NCBI GenBank assembly: GCA_949130495.1
Contig: OX422219.1
Location: forward strand, 263,981,111 to 264,045,110
Direction of reading: 5' to 3'
Length of the DNA: 64,000 nucleotides
Origin: Sambucus nigra
Lineage: Eukaryota > Streptophyta > Magnoliopsida > Dipsacales > Adoxaceae
Below the pieces are notes generated by a model. That model did not search any database and had not been told where the DNA came from. It was given only the letters and a program-made list of their open reading frames with translations. The first letter of the stretch is position 1. Each line of letters starts with the position of its first letter. A program made the position numbers and the translations under genes. Of this stretch, positions 22,738 through 34,861 are shown piece after piece.

Positions 22738-23239
22738 TACTTTTTGGGATAGGTTAAAAGTGTTTGAAAAAAGTCTAAATTCCGTCCATTATACAAGGAA
22801 TTTAAGGAAAGAGTCCCAATCAACATAAACATAGATATATCAGTATCAGACGATCGAATCGTCAAAATTCACTAAAATTTTGTTATGTTATAGCTGAAGG
22901 CGAGCCGAAGCCGCTATTCAAAAATGAGCTCGATCAGAAATCATTAATGTCGTCTGCATCATATGTTAGAGTTCAGACCGTTGGATTTTCTTGAATTTTT
23001 ATATGTTTTTGCTGAAGATGAGATGAAGTTGTGTAAAAAAAATCAACGCGATTGAACATCATTAAGGTCGTTTGCATCACGTTTTGGAGATCGGACTGTC
23101 GGATTTCTGATCCTCTCTAGGTCGGATCCTCCCCCTAAAAATTTTTGTATTTCAACAATTAAATTAATTCTAATAAAAACATTTTTTCGCTTTTTAATTT
23201 AAAAGAGTTATTTACGATGCAAAATCACAGGGGGTTACA
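22738..23239 (-). mobile_element. Right LTR of X1, remainder after element A
   Basis: It continues the X1 LTR from 13927 with only the 5-bp target duplication between. It ends GGGGGTTACA on plus, the LTR start on the minus strand. It is colinear with 10860-11298. Confidence 0.82.
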
Positions 23240-23967
23240 TTGAAGTTGGAGGCTGTAGTACCCCTCTGATCATGGAAATAAGTCTCCAGCCAGGGAATAT
23301 GAGCCTCTATCTAAAAGGGTAAGTTTGATCCACCTCCTCGAGTTGAGATTGCTGGAAGGAAAATTATTGACAAGGGCAAGGGTGTTGTCCAATCCGTTAT
23401 AGTGTGTCCTGAGGTTATTTAGGATTTGATGAATGTTGGAGTCCTTCTTGCCGATGTGGCAGTTGCATCTTCCCTTACACACTCAAGATTACTTGATCGG
23501 GCAAATCATAATTTGGCCCTTGTAAGTTGGTAGTTTATTATATAATTATTATTCATACTTATTTAATTATCTCTTCTAACATCCTCCCTTGAATATTTCT
23601 CTTGTAGTTCTTGATTGACTACGACCGGCTCCGAAGGAGGAATGGCAAAATAAAGGGTTGAGGCTTCCTTTAACGGGCTGTGCAAATCCTTGGAAGGTTC
23701 TGGGCGTGCTAATGAGGCCCAGGTACATGCCAAAAAAAATGGAAAAGAAGGACGAGACATTGTAGCAAGAGAAAATAGTGGCGGAATGTGCTATGACTGC
23801 TCACCGAAAGGAGGCTGATGATGCTAAGGTAGATGTCGACCAGGACAACACTCGAATGGCAGAGATAAAGGCCAAAGATACCAAGGATAAAGAGGATACC
23901 TTCACTAGGGGTTGGGACAAGGCATTCGTAAATGCCTCCATGCAAGTCGAATATTTGAAGAAGGTTA
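23240..23967 (+). pseudogene. Gene fragment with a small intron, transposon-protein-like
   Basis: The plus strand reads a coding-like stretch with VEIAGRKIIDKGKGVVQS near 23340-23395 and DRANHNLAL just before a GTAAGTT donor at 23522. A TTCTTGTAG-type acceptor follows near 23607, giving an ~86-bp intron. The second part is charged and coiled-coil-like (AKVDVDQDNTRMAEIKAKD near 23830-23880, then TFTRGWDKAF). Several stops and frame changes break it. The layout resembles plant 'putative gypsy type transposon' proteins, but I do not recognise a specific gene. It is cut off by LTRs on both sides. Confidence 0.4.
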
Positions 23968-26900
23968 TGACACCTCGGGTATTTTGGCATTGAAGGTGGC
24001 CAGCTGTCGCCGCCAACTAGGCCTGTCAATGGGTCGGGTCTGGATTCGGACCCGACCCAGACCCGATCCGTATAATAGGGTCTGAGCATTTTTTTGGACC
24101 CAAGACCCGAAGTCCCATTTATTAAACGGGTAGGGTATGGATCTTATACAAGACCCGAACCCCAAAACCCGACCCGAATTGTACATTATTATTTTTTAAA
24201 TATATATACATATACTATAAATTTATATATATTTATAAATATATCTTATCAATATAATACGTAAGTAATATATATAAAAATATATATTTATGTTTTATTT
24301 ATACTAATAATATTCTATAATACATTACAAAATATTGTAATTTAAGATTAAAAAATAAAGAAGGGGGATAATATAAAATAAATGTATATATTTGGTGAGA
24401 CCCAGACCCGGACCCGAACCCGAGACCCAAAGACCTGAACGAATCCGGGTTTGGATCCAATATTGTTGACCCGATGAAGACTCGAATCTGAACCCGAACT
24501 CGATGAAGACCTGATTACACGGATCTGGATCTTTCTAAACTCGACTCGGCTCTGAGTCGTTGACAGGCCTACTGCCAACCTATGCCTTGCATAAAAAATA
24601 CAATACCATTCTCAACATGTGACAAAAGTATAAGACAATAAAAATATTTTTTCCAAAAGATATAATACAATTTTAATCCAAAAAATACAAACAACTATAC
24701 AATAAAATCCATCACCATGCTAACTCCAAAGTAAAATTCAACTCCAAACGATAGATTAACTCAAAATAATTATCCAATTACAAGTCTCCAACTAAAAACC
24801 GTAAATAACAGTGGAACTGAATGGCCCACCAAATCCATAAATAACAATCTCATAAGTTAAATGACGAAATGAAATCTAAACTACTGAAGCAGTAAAGATA
24901 AATCTCCAGCTACACTCCACAAATCTCCACTCCATCTTGTGCAGCTACTCTAGTAACTATACCTGAAATGTTAGTTAACGCAATGGGTTAGAGCCCACCG
25001 CATGAACACTAGCTAGTCCTCCCAATTAGGATTCGTGAATCTAGACATGAGCATCATACATAATAAATATTACAATAGAGTATTTTAAATTACGCGATAT
25101 AAGAACATGCGAGTAAGATGAAACACTACTAACTACCCACATAACCAAACCACCCCTCTACTTAAGTCCAATTATGTCATTACAACATGAAATTATAAAT
25201 TCATAATTATTAATTGAATCAATACAACCAATTTTATTAATGAGACACCGCTATAGCCAATTTGCATTCTAAGAGTCCTGCACATACTCCTGGCGCGCCA
25301 ACCATTTCACACACCACATACATTCCCGTCACTATAGCCACTTTACCCAACTTCGTTAACAATGCACATACTTGTAAAGTTCCACGCACAACACGTCACT
25401 ATAGCCCGTTTGCCCAATGTCGTTAGCTCTACACATACTTGTGACGCCACACACAACCAGATCTCTATAGCCAGTTTGCCTAAATTATTATCCCTGCACA
25501 TACTCGCGATATAAATTCATTTTAATACCCATTCTTTATCTTAGGAATTAATTATTAATAGATAATCAAGTTCTTTGTTATCTATTAGTCCCACCCTTTA
25601 TTCGGTCATCACATCCTAAAACCATACCTAGTCCCATACTTAAAGATCACCAAAACCACAAGTATTTCCTATCATATCATTTAGGAAGAATACCTACCAA
25701 TAATTACCACCTAGTCTTGCACTTAGGCTAACGGAACAACATAACAACGTACTACGTAGCCCCTCCAAGGAAATACCCAACCGTACAAACCTACGCTCAC
25801 TAATACCATACGTAGAAAGTGTTAATAACAACGAGACCTACCTACTAGTCCCATACCTAGTAAGCAACCTAAGAAATAAGGGTAAAAACACAACTACCCC
25901 AAAATCACAATGTCCCCGCGATTTCGAAATATTAACACAAGCAATATTCATCTAAAGAATATTTTAAATTTATTGCTACAATTCTTCCAATTAATTCTAC
26001 GATTACAATTATCATCCAAATTACGTCTGTTTAATTATATAATTAAACAAGTCCTACCAAAAATCACGCAAGTTATTACATTCCTTAATTTCAACATACG
26101 TACTATTTTTTCGATTTATACAAAATTCTACTTTAACATGCATATGCACAATATTACACAAATATGATTCTGTTCTATAACCTACACATTAATATCGTAA
26201 TTATACGAGTCGAAAAATTATTCGAAGTTCATATTTTTAACATCAACGCGCGGAACATCCTACCATTCTATCGTAATCCAAATATTTTATCTAAGTATAC
26301 GATTGCTTCAAGTCTTAAATATATTTTTTAGATTTAATAAAAATATCCCTGTAATTACTTTCACTTTCCCTATTTAATTTTCCTAATTTATCTTAAGAAA
26401 GATGCAATTTATTAAAGTTTAGGCAATATCTAAATCGTATAACACTTAAGAGGAACAATAAAAGCATTCATTACTATAAAGAAGTTGTCTTGAAAATTTG
26501 ACTACACGGTTGCGATCCTCTCACGAATATAACAAAGACTCGTTCTTGGTTGATTTTGAGAAAACTTGATTTGGATCTTCAAAACTTGGGTTAAAACTTA
26601 TTTTTAATGGGTTTATGTTTTGCAGAATAGAGGAGATAATAATTTGGGAGGCTACTACTTTTTGACAAGTTTTAAGTGTGTTTTAAAAAGTCTAAACCCA
26701 TGCCTTTTTAATGTAGGAAAAGAAAAGAGTTTAACTCCAATACAAATACTAAAAAAAAGCAGCCCAATCCTACAGCTCTGCTCCGTGCGAACCGATTTGC
26801 CCCTAGGGACGGAATCGGTTCGATCCTGGGTCAGAGCACAGGTTTCCTCGGATTTATTTAAATGATATAAAGTTCCAATTTTAACCACGATTTAAATTTT

Positions 26901-27034
26901 GATTATAACCTCATTTTTTATGTACCAAAACTAACATTTTTAAATACTAAAATTAATTAATTCCAAAAAATATTTTTTCAAAAATTTTAATTTATAAAAA
27001 GAGTTTCACGGCTAAAAAATCACGGGGGTTTTCA
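23968..27034 (-). mobile_element. LTR of X2 (same family as X1), carrying a hAT-like MITE
   Basis: It runs from TGACACCTCGGG on plus to CCCCCGTGA/GGGGGTTTTCA, next to the chromovirus pol-end and PPT-like sequence at 27035-27065. It is colinear with the X1 LTRs, for example the shared AATGGCCCACCAAATCC at 24820. Without the MITE it is about 2.5 kb, like X1. It contains an inverted pair GAACCGATT … AATCGGTTC at 26789-26822. No gene was seen. Confidence 0.78.
24018..24571. mobile_element. hAT-like MITE rich in GGGTC/GACCC motifs
   Basis: The ends are TAGGCCTGTCAA and the inverse TTGACAGGCCTA. The flanks are CCGCCAAC and CTGCCAAC, an 8-bp duplication with one mismatch, as expected for hAT insertion. 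Both subterminal regions repeat GACCCGA/TCGGGTC-type motifs and the middle is AT-rich. There is no transposase. Confidence 0.88.
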
Positions 27035-27275
27035 TACTCCCCCACTAATATCAAAATTTCATCCTCAAAATTCTACAAAACGTAAACGTCAAACGTTAAG
27101 ACGCGTAAATAAAATAAGGCTAATATATGCCTATCGCAAAATGCACGATTGGGTGCCCACACACCCAATCCTACACGCACCTACCCTATAAACCAACATA
27201 CAATATACATCTCAACTATATAAATAAACATAACTAAGAAAATAACACGCACCATGCTATCCCACTAGCCATGCT
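27035..27275 (-). mobile_element. Truncated core of X2
   Basis: It is colinear with 11299-11535 of the X1 core and stops abruptly near 27275, where element C sequence begins. The right LTR of X2 is not in the window. Confidence 0.65.
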
Positions 27276-28794
27276 TTGGTTCCTACTGAGCCTGCTAAAG
27301 TGACTTTGAAAGTGTCTTTAGTACATTCTTATATCGACTCAAGTGTAAGCCGATCACTAAGGTAATAATCCGGTAAATTGGGTGTCAAATTCAGGGCGGG
27401 AATAAAACAAATGCTCATGACGATGAATAGGAAGAACGATTAACCCTACTATTGACTCAGAGAAAGAAAGTAAAAGATGATGATTTAGTGACTTTCCTAT
27501 CAACTAATGCAATTTAATGAGACTAGACTAGTAACTAAACTACGTATGCAAGAAGAATTAAACGAGTTGAATAAATATGAGAAAATGGAGTTAGGGTACA
27601 CTTCCCTGAACCGTCGGTGATTACGTAGGACATAAAAACTTCAAAAACCTAATTCCCAATTCAAAGAAACATCAAATACTCTCTAAGCATTCGACATATG
27701 CGAATTTTTCTCCTCATTATATCAAATCATAAATTGTATTTGACGAGAATGATAAATTATCAAAATGCCCCTTAAACATTTTGGTTAGCTAGAGTAAACG
27801 AAATTAAAAGACCTACCACCTTTATTTTGATAAAGTTCAAACCTTTGAATTATTAATTACATTCTATTCATATTTAAATCTATTTGTAAACCCTAGGTTG
27901 GGTTCATGTACCCCAACCCGCTAAAAACTTAGCTGGACATGGATATGTGGGAACCAAACACAAATCTAAGGTTTCATGTGTGGGAAATCATAATGAAACT
28001 ATTACTAAATATGCATGGAAATCTTAGAATCCCAGAAAATTAAATAACACATGAAAAGAAGGAAATTATCTATGAACAAAGAAGAGAAGACAAACTTGAT
28101 ATTAAAAACCTTGAGAATTGTTTAACAATATAAATATTCATGCAGGAATTGAATACTGAGGTTCTTGCCCCTTCTCCTCCCTAATTCTAAGGTCAAAAGT
28201 AGCTTCTAGATACCTAGGTGACTAAAAGAATAATAAAACCACATTTTTACAAGTATTTGAAACAAAATAAACTCTCCAAAATAACTGGAAATTAAATTGA
28301 GAAATTCGCCATACAGAAAAATGAATCGGTTATACTTTGGAATCGAACCAGTTCCGGTTTCTTAAAAATCCTTGAAAAGGCAAATCGGTTCTACATTGGA
28401 ACCGAACCGGTTCTGATTTCCTTTTTTTCTTCTCATCTTCTAACTCTCATATATTTTGAACCGTTGCTCGAATTGGGTTACCGTTTCTTCTTATATTCTT
28501 GTGAGCTTTTAATCTTTAATTTCCCTTTATCTCCCACATCGGAATTCTGGCTGCATAATTACGGATTAAGTCGTAACTTTTCTTATTTTCTTTTCGATCT
28601 TCATTTCGATTTTTCCCTTCTCATTGTGTGCACGAATTGTCTGAAAAATATAGGAGAAATACACGAAACTCGTTGTACTTGTTAGAAGATATCAATAACA
28701 ATGGTATGAGATAAATCCACTTCAATTGCACCTCACGGGGTGATAAAAGCCTCTAAATTACGAGGAATAAATATGAAGAATTTATGCCCAATCA
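27276..28794 (-). mobile_element. 3' LTR of Athila element C
   Basis: On the minus strand the LTR begins TGATTGGGCATAAATTC at 28794, after AAGTTAGTGGGTT, a mutated form of the A/B polypurine motif. The left limit is only approximate. It contains GAACCGGTTC-type palindromes at 28323-28425. No gene was seen. The frame at 28464-28685 has no recognisable domain. Confidence 0.6.
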
Positions 28795-30375
28795 AACCCA
28801 CTAACTTAAAACTTTGATCGTCCCGAGCAACGTAAAAGAATCAAGCAATACTAAACACTTGGAAAACATTTTATTGGGACAGGGTGTCTTTTTCGTGGAC
28901 GAGCGATTTTGTTTTACTTATGCAACAATCCGTTGAACCCCTAGGTTTCCCTAGTAGGACAAGTGGTGTTTTGTGACGGTTTGCAGTCACTGTACCCACA
29001 AAATTCATTTTTTTGACTCAAAGAAAAATCAAAATAATTAAAAATTGTACAATTTAAACTTCTCTAAAAACAATCAACATAAATTTTCATCCGAAAGTCT
29101 CAATTTGTAGTGTGTGTATGCGAAGTCAAAAATCGAACTGCCAATTTCCACCAATTGATCATTACGTTACTTTTCAAAAATTAATTTTGATTCAATTTCT
29201 CACGGGATGCTTTCACAAACAAATCACTCAAAATGTGGCTAATTCTCTCGGTATACGTGATATAAAGTGTAAACGTAATGGACACAATTTCATGCACACG
29301 AATTTGAATGATGGAATTATTTAAGGTGAAAAGATCTCTTCAACGGAATACGGTCATTGGAAAACGAGAAACTTCATCTCTTATTCACACTTAACTAATC
29401 TCTCTTCTTATCTTTTCATGTTTTAGCTCCCCACGCGGTAATTAATTTTGAAAATCGGACTCGGGTAGGACTTTCTTGGGTTATAAGGTGTATTGCGTAT
29501 AAAGTTGGGAATGGCTTGGAAATTCAAAATTGGAAAATTTTCTTACGATGTCCGTTAGTGCTTTTTCGGGCTTTTGCTCATTTTTATCTTTTTTCCATTT
29601 TTTCCTATTTTCACATTTTTCTTTTCTTGCTATTTTTGTTGAGCACTGTTCTTTTATTTTTTTTCTTGCCCCTTTTTATGAACTTTTCGAACGTAATTGA
29701 TGAATGTTGAATTTTCACAATTTTGGGCCAATTGATTTTTCGGGTTAACAAACGAAAAGGGAAATTTTTTATTAGGCCCAAATTGGGTTGCAAATGGATA
29801 ATTTTTCACAAGTTTTTATGGATAATATTTTTGGGTAAACAATCGATGACCTAACTTCATTATCTGAATCAGTCATTAATTTACCATATGCATCTCGAGA
29901 TTAATTTAATTTAGAGATATTTAAGCGTGTTTTTCAAGACAACATCTCACTCGTTTCCCGTTACCGGTCAAAATGAAGGAATGGAGACTCTGAATGACTT
30001 TTTTTAAATGTTGAAACGAATATTGAGTTAACCGTTAACTCGGATTGATTAAAAATTCACAAAAATCGATAGGCTCAAAATCTCAACGGGTAAATTAATC
30101 TCCACACTTATTCGTAAAGTCGTCAATTTTCGCTCAATTTTCATCTTTGGTCAATTTAGGCTTAGTGCTTTTGAATTTTTAGAATTTGAGACTTTAAATA
30201 AAATTTTAGTGATATTTTTGAAAAATTTATATTCCAATTTTTATTTATTTTAAAGAAAAATATTTTTGGCTTTTTAGAAATTTTTAATTTTTTTGGAATT
30301 TTTGAAATTTTCTATTTTTTTCGGCATTTTGAAATTTGTGAAATTTATTAAATGCACGTGTATCCCCCCTAACTT
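28795..30375 (-). other. Conserved non-coding 3' module of element C
   Basis: It corresponds to the modules of A and B. It has polypurine motifs at both ends (28795-28808 and 30364-30375 on minus), the conserved GTTGAACCCCTAGG segment near 28932, and a pyrimidine-rich block (purine-rich on minus) at 29580-29690. There is no ORF of note. Confidence 0.65.
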
Positions 30376-30611
30376 AGACTATTGCAATGTCCTCATGCGA
30401 AAAGGACTGAATCTAAACAAAAGAAGAATGCGTAAAGAATAGACAAATGGAAAAATGCAAGGTTTTGATATTAATAATTAACTGAGTACAAGCAAATTAA
30501 AAGGATAGAGCCTACGTAGTTCTTTTTAACAAAAATAGACAATAATGACCCAAAACAGAAAAGAACTACGTAGATGGAGACAAAAACAATTGTTAATCCT
30601 CAAAAGAGGGG

Positions 30612-31718
30612 CTACTGTGGAGGTGGGCTAGAAGTGCTGGGAGCGCTTGGATCATAAGGGTCGTAAAAATAAGTCGGGAGAGTGACATTGGACCCGACTT
30701 GTAACTTATACATCTCGAATTTTAAGCGAACCATTATACTAGTGTCACGATGCTAAGCTTGTTGGTCCGCCTGATACTCATGCATAAACCCTTGAAGTTG
30801 TGCCTCGATAGCGTCGATGCGGATAGAAAGGCCCTCCCCCTCCGGCTCATAATCGGGGTCTGCCTCATCATACTCTTCCTCCTCTCCCTCACCCATCTAA
30901 ACATCCTCCCCAACTTGGAGCAGCTTGTACTTGTTGATGTATGAACCTTATTTGGCTAGCACTCATAGTGAGAGAATAGGCACCAATAAGCTTGGGAGGG
31001 TTGCGTTGGTGGTTCCTCGATGCCCGCATCTTTGAGGATGAAAGTGATGAAATGGACATAAGGAAGGGCTGCCTTGCCGTTATGATCATATGCGGCGTTG
31101 AAGATTTCCACGTAGAAGGTGCTGGCGAGGTTGATAGTGGTGCCCTCATCAAGTAGGTGGTAAAGGAAGTTGGCTTGGCAGATGCGGAGGGAGGAATTGG
31201 CTTTAGTTTGCAAAATGGACCCGCATATGATGAGAAAGGAGAAGCAGGTCGCTCATCTAAGCTACCCACGGGGTTTGGTGCAATCCAGGTAATGCATTTG
31301 GCCCGGCGCAATGGGATGCCCATGGTGGGGTATGCATAGTTGGTCGGGTTTGGAACGCGCTTGGACCTCATTTTTCGGATGACCGTCTCAATAGAGAAGG
31401 GGACGAAGGTGTCATCCACATAATCCTCACATTGTGTGCTGGACAGTTTCATGAGGGTGCCATAAAAGGTGCAGACCTTATCGGGCCAAAAATCATCACT
31501 GTGATCCGAGAAGAAGGTACACCACCCCTAGTGGAGGAATAGGTGGTGACCGCTTGGGGAAGATCGGCCCATTTAATTTCCCGCTTGAGGTATATGATGC
31601 GGCACACGGAGAAGAAGGCTTCGCACCATTCTTACTCTTTGTTGGAGCGGTATGAGTGATCAAGCCCTTCAAGGACTTCTGTACGATCGTATTTCTTAAT
31701 GAAGTTTTCTTTAGACAT
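30612..31718 (-). pseudogene. ORF2 of element C, homologue of element A ORF2 (PF20167/Athila ORF-like)
   Basis: On the minus strand an ATG at 31718 starts a frame with DRTEVLEGLDHSYRSNKE, then a TAA near 31633. The domain continues with KVCTFYGTLMKL and FVPFSIETVIRKM near 31370-31480, the counterpart of VRIFYATL and IPFTISDLVAFM in A. Frameshifts follow. The C-terminal part has the acidic GEGEEEEYDEAD (~30890), a short coiled region, a TAG at 30753-30755 and a tail PTYFYDPYDPS before the final TAG (30612). It lies downstream of pol, the place where Athila elements carry their third, env-position ORF. Confidence 0.65.
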
Positions 31719-32370
31719 GGTAATGAAGGGATGAGGGTGTATGGAAGAAGAGAGGTGGTGAATAGATGTGTGAGAGAGGGAAATGGAAGGTCTTATTTAT
31801 AGGTGAGGATGGGAGGGGTTTTGGTTGAAAAAGTGAAAAAAATGGTGGGAAAAGGTGGAGGGAAAGGAAAAAGGGGGAATAATGAATTATAGGAAATTTT
31901 CGAAGTGGGGAAAGGGGGATGAATGTGGGAAAGTGGGAAGGAGGGAAAAAGAGGGGGAAAAATCGAACTACCAGAAAAATGAACCGGTTCGGACCTGTAT
32001 AAGAAACAGGGCGAACCAGTTCGGGACCCCTAACAATCCCTAAAAAAGCGAACTGGTTCTGACCTGGTATAATTCCCAAGGCGAATCGGTTCAAAAATCT
32101 GGCACTGCACATTTTTTTCCATTAATTCTGATTTCATGCAAAGGCAGCGATCCCAATTACCTTCTCGACATTCCCGTAACACTTCTAGCTAAGTTTTCAC
32201 CTCAGAATCCTCAAAATCTCACTGCAATTGAACAAAACTCTCTCACGTACCTAATCCTTTTGAATTCGCAACTCATGACCCTATACTATCCTAATCTATA
32301 GGACTACCTATGGTAAAACACTAATCACCCTATACGTGTCGGGGGTGCGATGACTTTTCTTATGAAGCTC
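31719..32370 (-). other. Spacer between pol and ORF2 in element C
   Basis: No ORF of note is present. It has G/A-rich sequence next to ORF2 and a cluster of GAACCGGTTC-type blocks at 31979-32095. It joins the pol end at 36942 when CACTA-2 is ignored. Confidence 0.5.
31979..32095. repeat. Cluster of GAACCGGTTC-type palindromic blocks
   Basis: The blocks are GAACCGGTTCGGACC, GAACCAGTTCGGGACC, GAACTGGTTCTGACC and GAATCGGTTC, spaced about 20-35 bases apart. The C LTR has a similar set at 28323-28425, preceded by the same CAGAAAAATGAA context. Confidence 0.85.
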
Positions 32371-32395
32371 CACTACACCAAATCTGCCCATTTGT

Positions 32396-32690
32396 CAAGG
32401 TCATTGATCTTGACAAATCCACCTTGTCAAGGTCAATGACCGTGACATTTCGAGGCGAGACAACTTTTTTTGTCACGGTTGTGTCACGGTCATTGACCTT
32501 GACAAAAAACTCGCGTTTTGTGTCACGGTCGTGTCAAGGTCAATGACCGTGACACGTTTGTCACGGTTCTAAACCGTGACATAACCGTGCCCCCTCTTGC
32601 CCAGAATTGTCACGACCATTGACCGTGCCAAGTCCGTGACAAAATTGTCACGGACGTGTCACGGTCAATGACCGTGACAATTCTGGGCAG
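32396..32690. repeat. Subterminal palindrome array, left end of CACTA-2
   Basis: Several copies and half-copies of the inverted pair GTCACGGTCA and TGACCGTGAC occur, mostly with a single central A or T, in both perfect and GTCAAGG-type variants. In CACTA elements subterminal repeats are TNPA binding sites, and the same role is inferred here. Confidence 0.88.
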
Positions 32691-32920
32691 AATTTAAAAA
32701 AAATCCGCTGGGCAGTATGGCCACCGCCACTGCCCAGCAGTATATTTGTACCTGTTATAGCAACGTTGTACCTGTTCCAAACATCATATATCCAACACAA
32801 ACTAAAGATAATGCAAATATATATTCATGACGATATAATCCAAATATTCAAAGTAAAAACAATTTACATGACGATATAATCCAAATATAATTAAAATGGA
32901 CAAACTTAAAAATAATGTTA

Positions 32921-34568
32921 CTACATGTCTTGGATAAAACTGAGGAGGTGAGTAGGCCACACGACATACGAATTGACGCACCCACTAATATACGTCGTGC
33001 CGCATTGTTCACGCAACCACAATAGGGAGTTCTCCTTCCCGGGTATGACATGCGTGACGAGCACCCTAGACTCCATCTCTTGAAGCACACGTCCATGGAC
33101 TATTCCACCCTCGACGATATTCGGGTCCCTCAACCCCCGCCCTATCCGTTGGCCATCAAATACGTCCAATATGAACACGCTCGGCCAACCAATTATCGAC
33201 AATGGTCTGTTGGAGGGCGTCAAATAGGGAAGTGGATCGTCGAAGTACGAACGTGTCGGTGATGAAGCAGCGAGGTCCACATCCTCGTCATCCTGCGCCT
33301 CGTCCTCCCGCACCTCCTCCTCCACCGCCTTATCCTTCCCTTTCCCTTTCCCTTTACGGTCTCCACCCAACGTACGCTTCATGAATGCGTACATATCTTG
33401 GACCGTCGCCTCCAAACGGGACAGCTTCGCGTCGTGTGAATCCACCGTTCGAGACAACCCGGTGTCGCTCGTCTCCAATCCGATGATCCTAGATTTGGCC
33501 ACCCGCGAGCTCACTCCCCTTGTCCTCCCTTTGTGATCAGAGCCAAGCACTTGGCTGAGTGCGTCTGTGGACAAAGATGCCTTGTCGGCATCAGACTGCG
33601 ACTCATGCACTTCCTTAAGCTTTGCCTGAAACGACAAAAAGCACATGATTAGTAAAATAAGTAAACTAAAAAATTATAACGTAATTAATAATAATTAAAC
33701 TGTCGGATTACTTACAATCGTGGCCGCGACGCTCGAGGACACCTCCTTGTCCTTCCCCTTCTTCGTCCGAAGAGCCACATAAGTATCGAGCCTATGTGGT
33801 TTACCCCCTGGCCCACTCCCTACCTCCTGAAATAAAATAAAGTAAAGTAAAATTAGTATCGGCCCCGCAAAATAAAATAATATCCAATAATATATTTCTG
33901 TAGTTATAGATAAATTAAATCTTACCTGCATCCTATGCTCCACCTCAGCGTAAGAGGTCCGGTCGGAGTAGTGCACGTTCGTCTTTTTAGCCCGATTTTC
34001 CCTCCCCGATTGGCGAGATGCCAATTGTCGATCATCGATCTCATTGTCAATGAACTTTTGCCATTGTGCCAATGAGATCAGCTCCTTGGGCGGAACGGAT
34101 CCGCGCCTTTGTAAAATGGACTCTCGTGTTTTTCCAAAGTACCGTGTCCGCATATTTTTCTTCCAAGTCTTGTGTTGCTCCCTCAACTGCTCCAAGACGG
34201 AATCGCGTAGCTTTGGATCCAAGTTGAATTGTTCCTGTCCAACAAATACAATGTTAGTTGCGAATAAATATAAATATAAATATAAATTGAAATATTCATA
34301 TAAATATTACCTGTAGTGCCGCCCAAACAGCTAACTTGAGCTCATACGGCACCTCCTTTCAACTCATAAACCCCGGGCCGATGACCGTCTTTAGCAGCTC
34401 GAGGGATCTCGCTAAAAGCTCCGACTTGTTTTCGACGGTAATCCCAAATTTTCCATATTTGGGGAGCCTAGCGGCGGAGGAGCCCTCGTCGCCTCCGCTA
34501 ACACCGAACCCAGACGACATCATCATAAACAGCATCATCATCTTCGCCTTAACATCTGAAGGAGACAT
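32921..34568 (-). pseudogene. TNPA-like CACTA protein (Transposase_24, Ptta/En/Spm family), four exons, one stop
   Basis: On the minus strand I read exons 34568-34311, 34234-33926, 33826-33716 and 33625-32921. All introns are phase 0 with GT/AG borders (GTAATA, GTAAGA, GTAAGT donors; ACAG, TTCAG, TTCAG acceptors). They give 461 codons. Exon 2 carries the family core: DSVLEQLREQHKTWKKNMRT, then SGRENRAKKTNVHYSDRTSY. Exon 3 has PHRLDTYVALRTKKGK. Exon 4 has a coiled region and a Lys/Glu-rich part. TNPA-type proteins bind subterminal repeats and help transposition. The only damage is a TGA at 34359-34361 (codon 70). Intact splice sites suggest recent decay. Mis-assigned first exon is the alternative. 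Confidence 0.72.
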
Positions 34569-34768
34569 TTTTGCTGTAAAAAAATGTTATTAGTACAGAT
34601 AAAAAAAAATGTTAATAGTACACATTTCGTTTTACCTAATTGAATTAATAGTACAGATGAAAAAATGTTCCGTCTATATTATAACGTATGTGTAAGTTCC
34701 GTCAATACCATTTCGTTTCAATTTTGTAATATTATGTTTTTTCCAAATATTTAAAGAGTTATTAAATG

Positions 34769-34824
34769 GGTGCCCCACCCCCACCCCCACCCACCGCCAC
34801 ACACACACGCACACCTACGCACCT

Positions 34825-34861
<37 letters not shown>

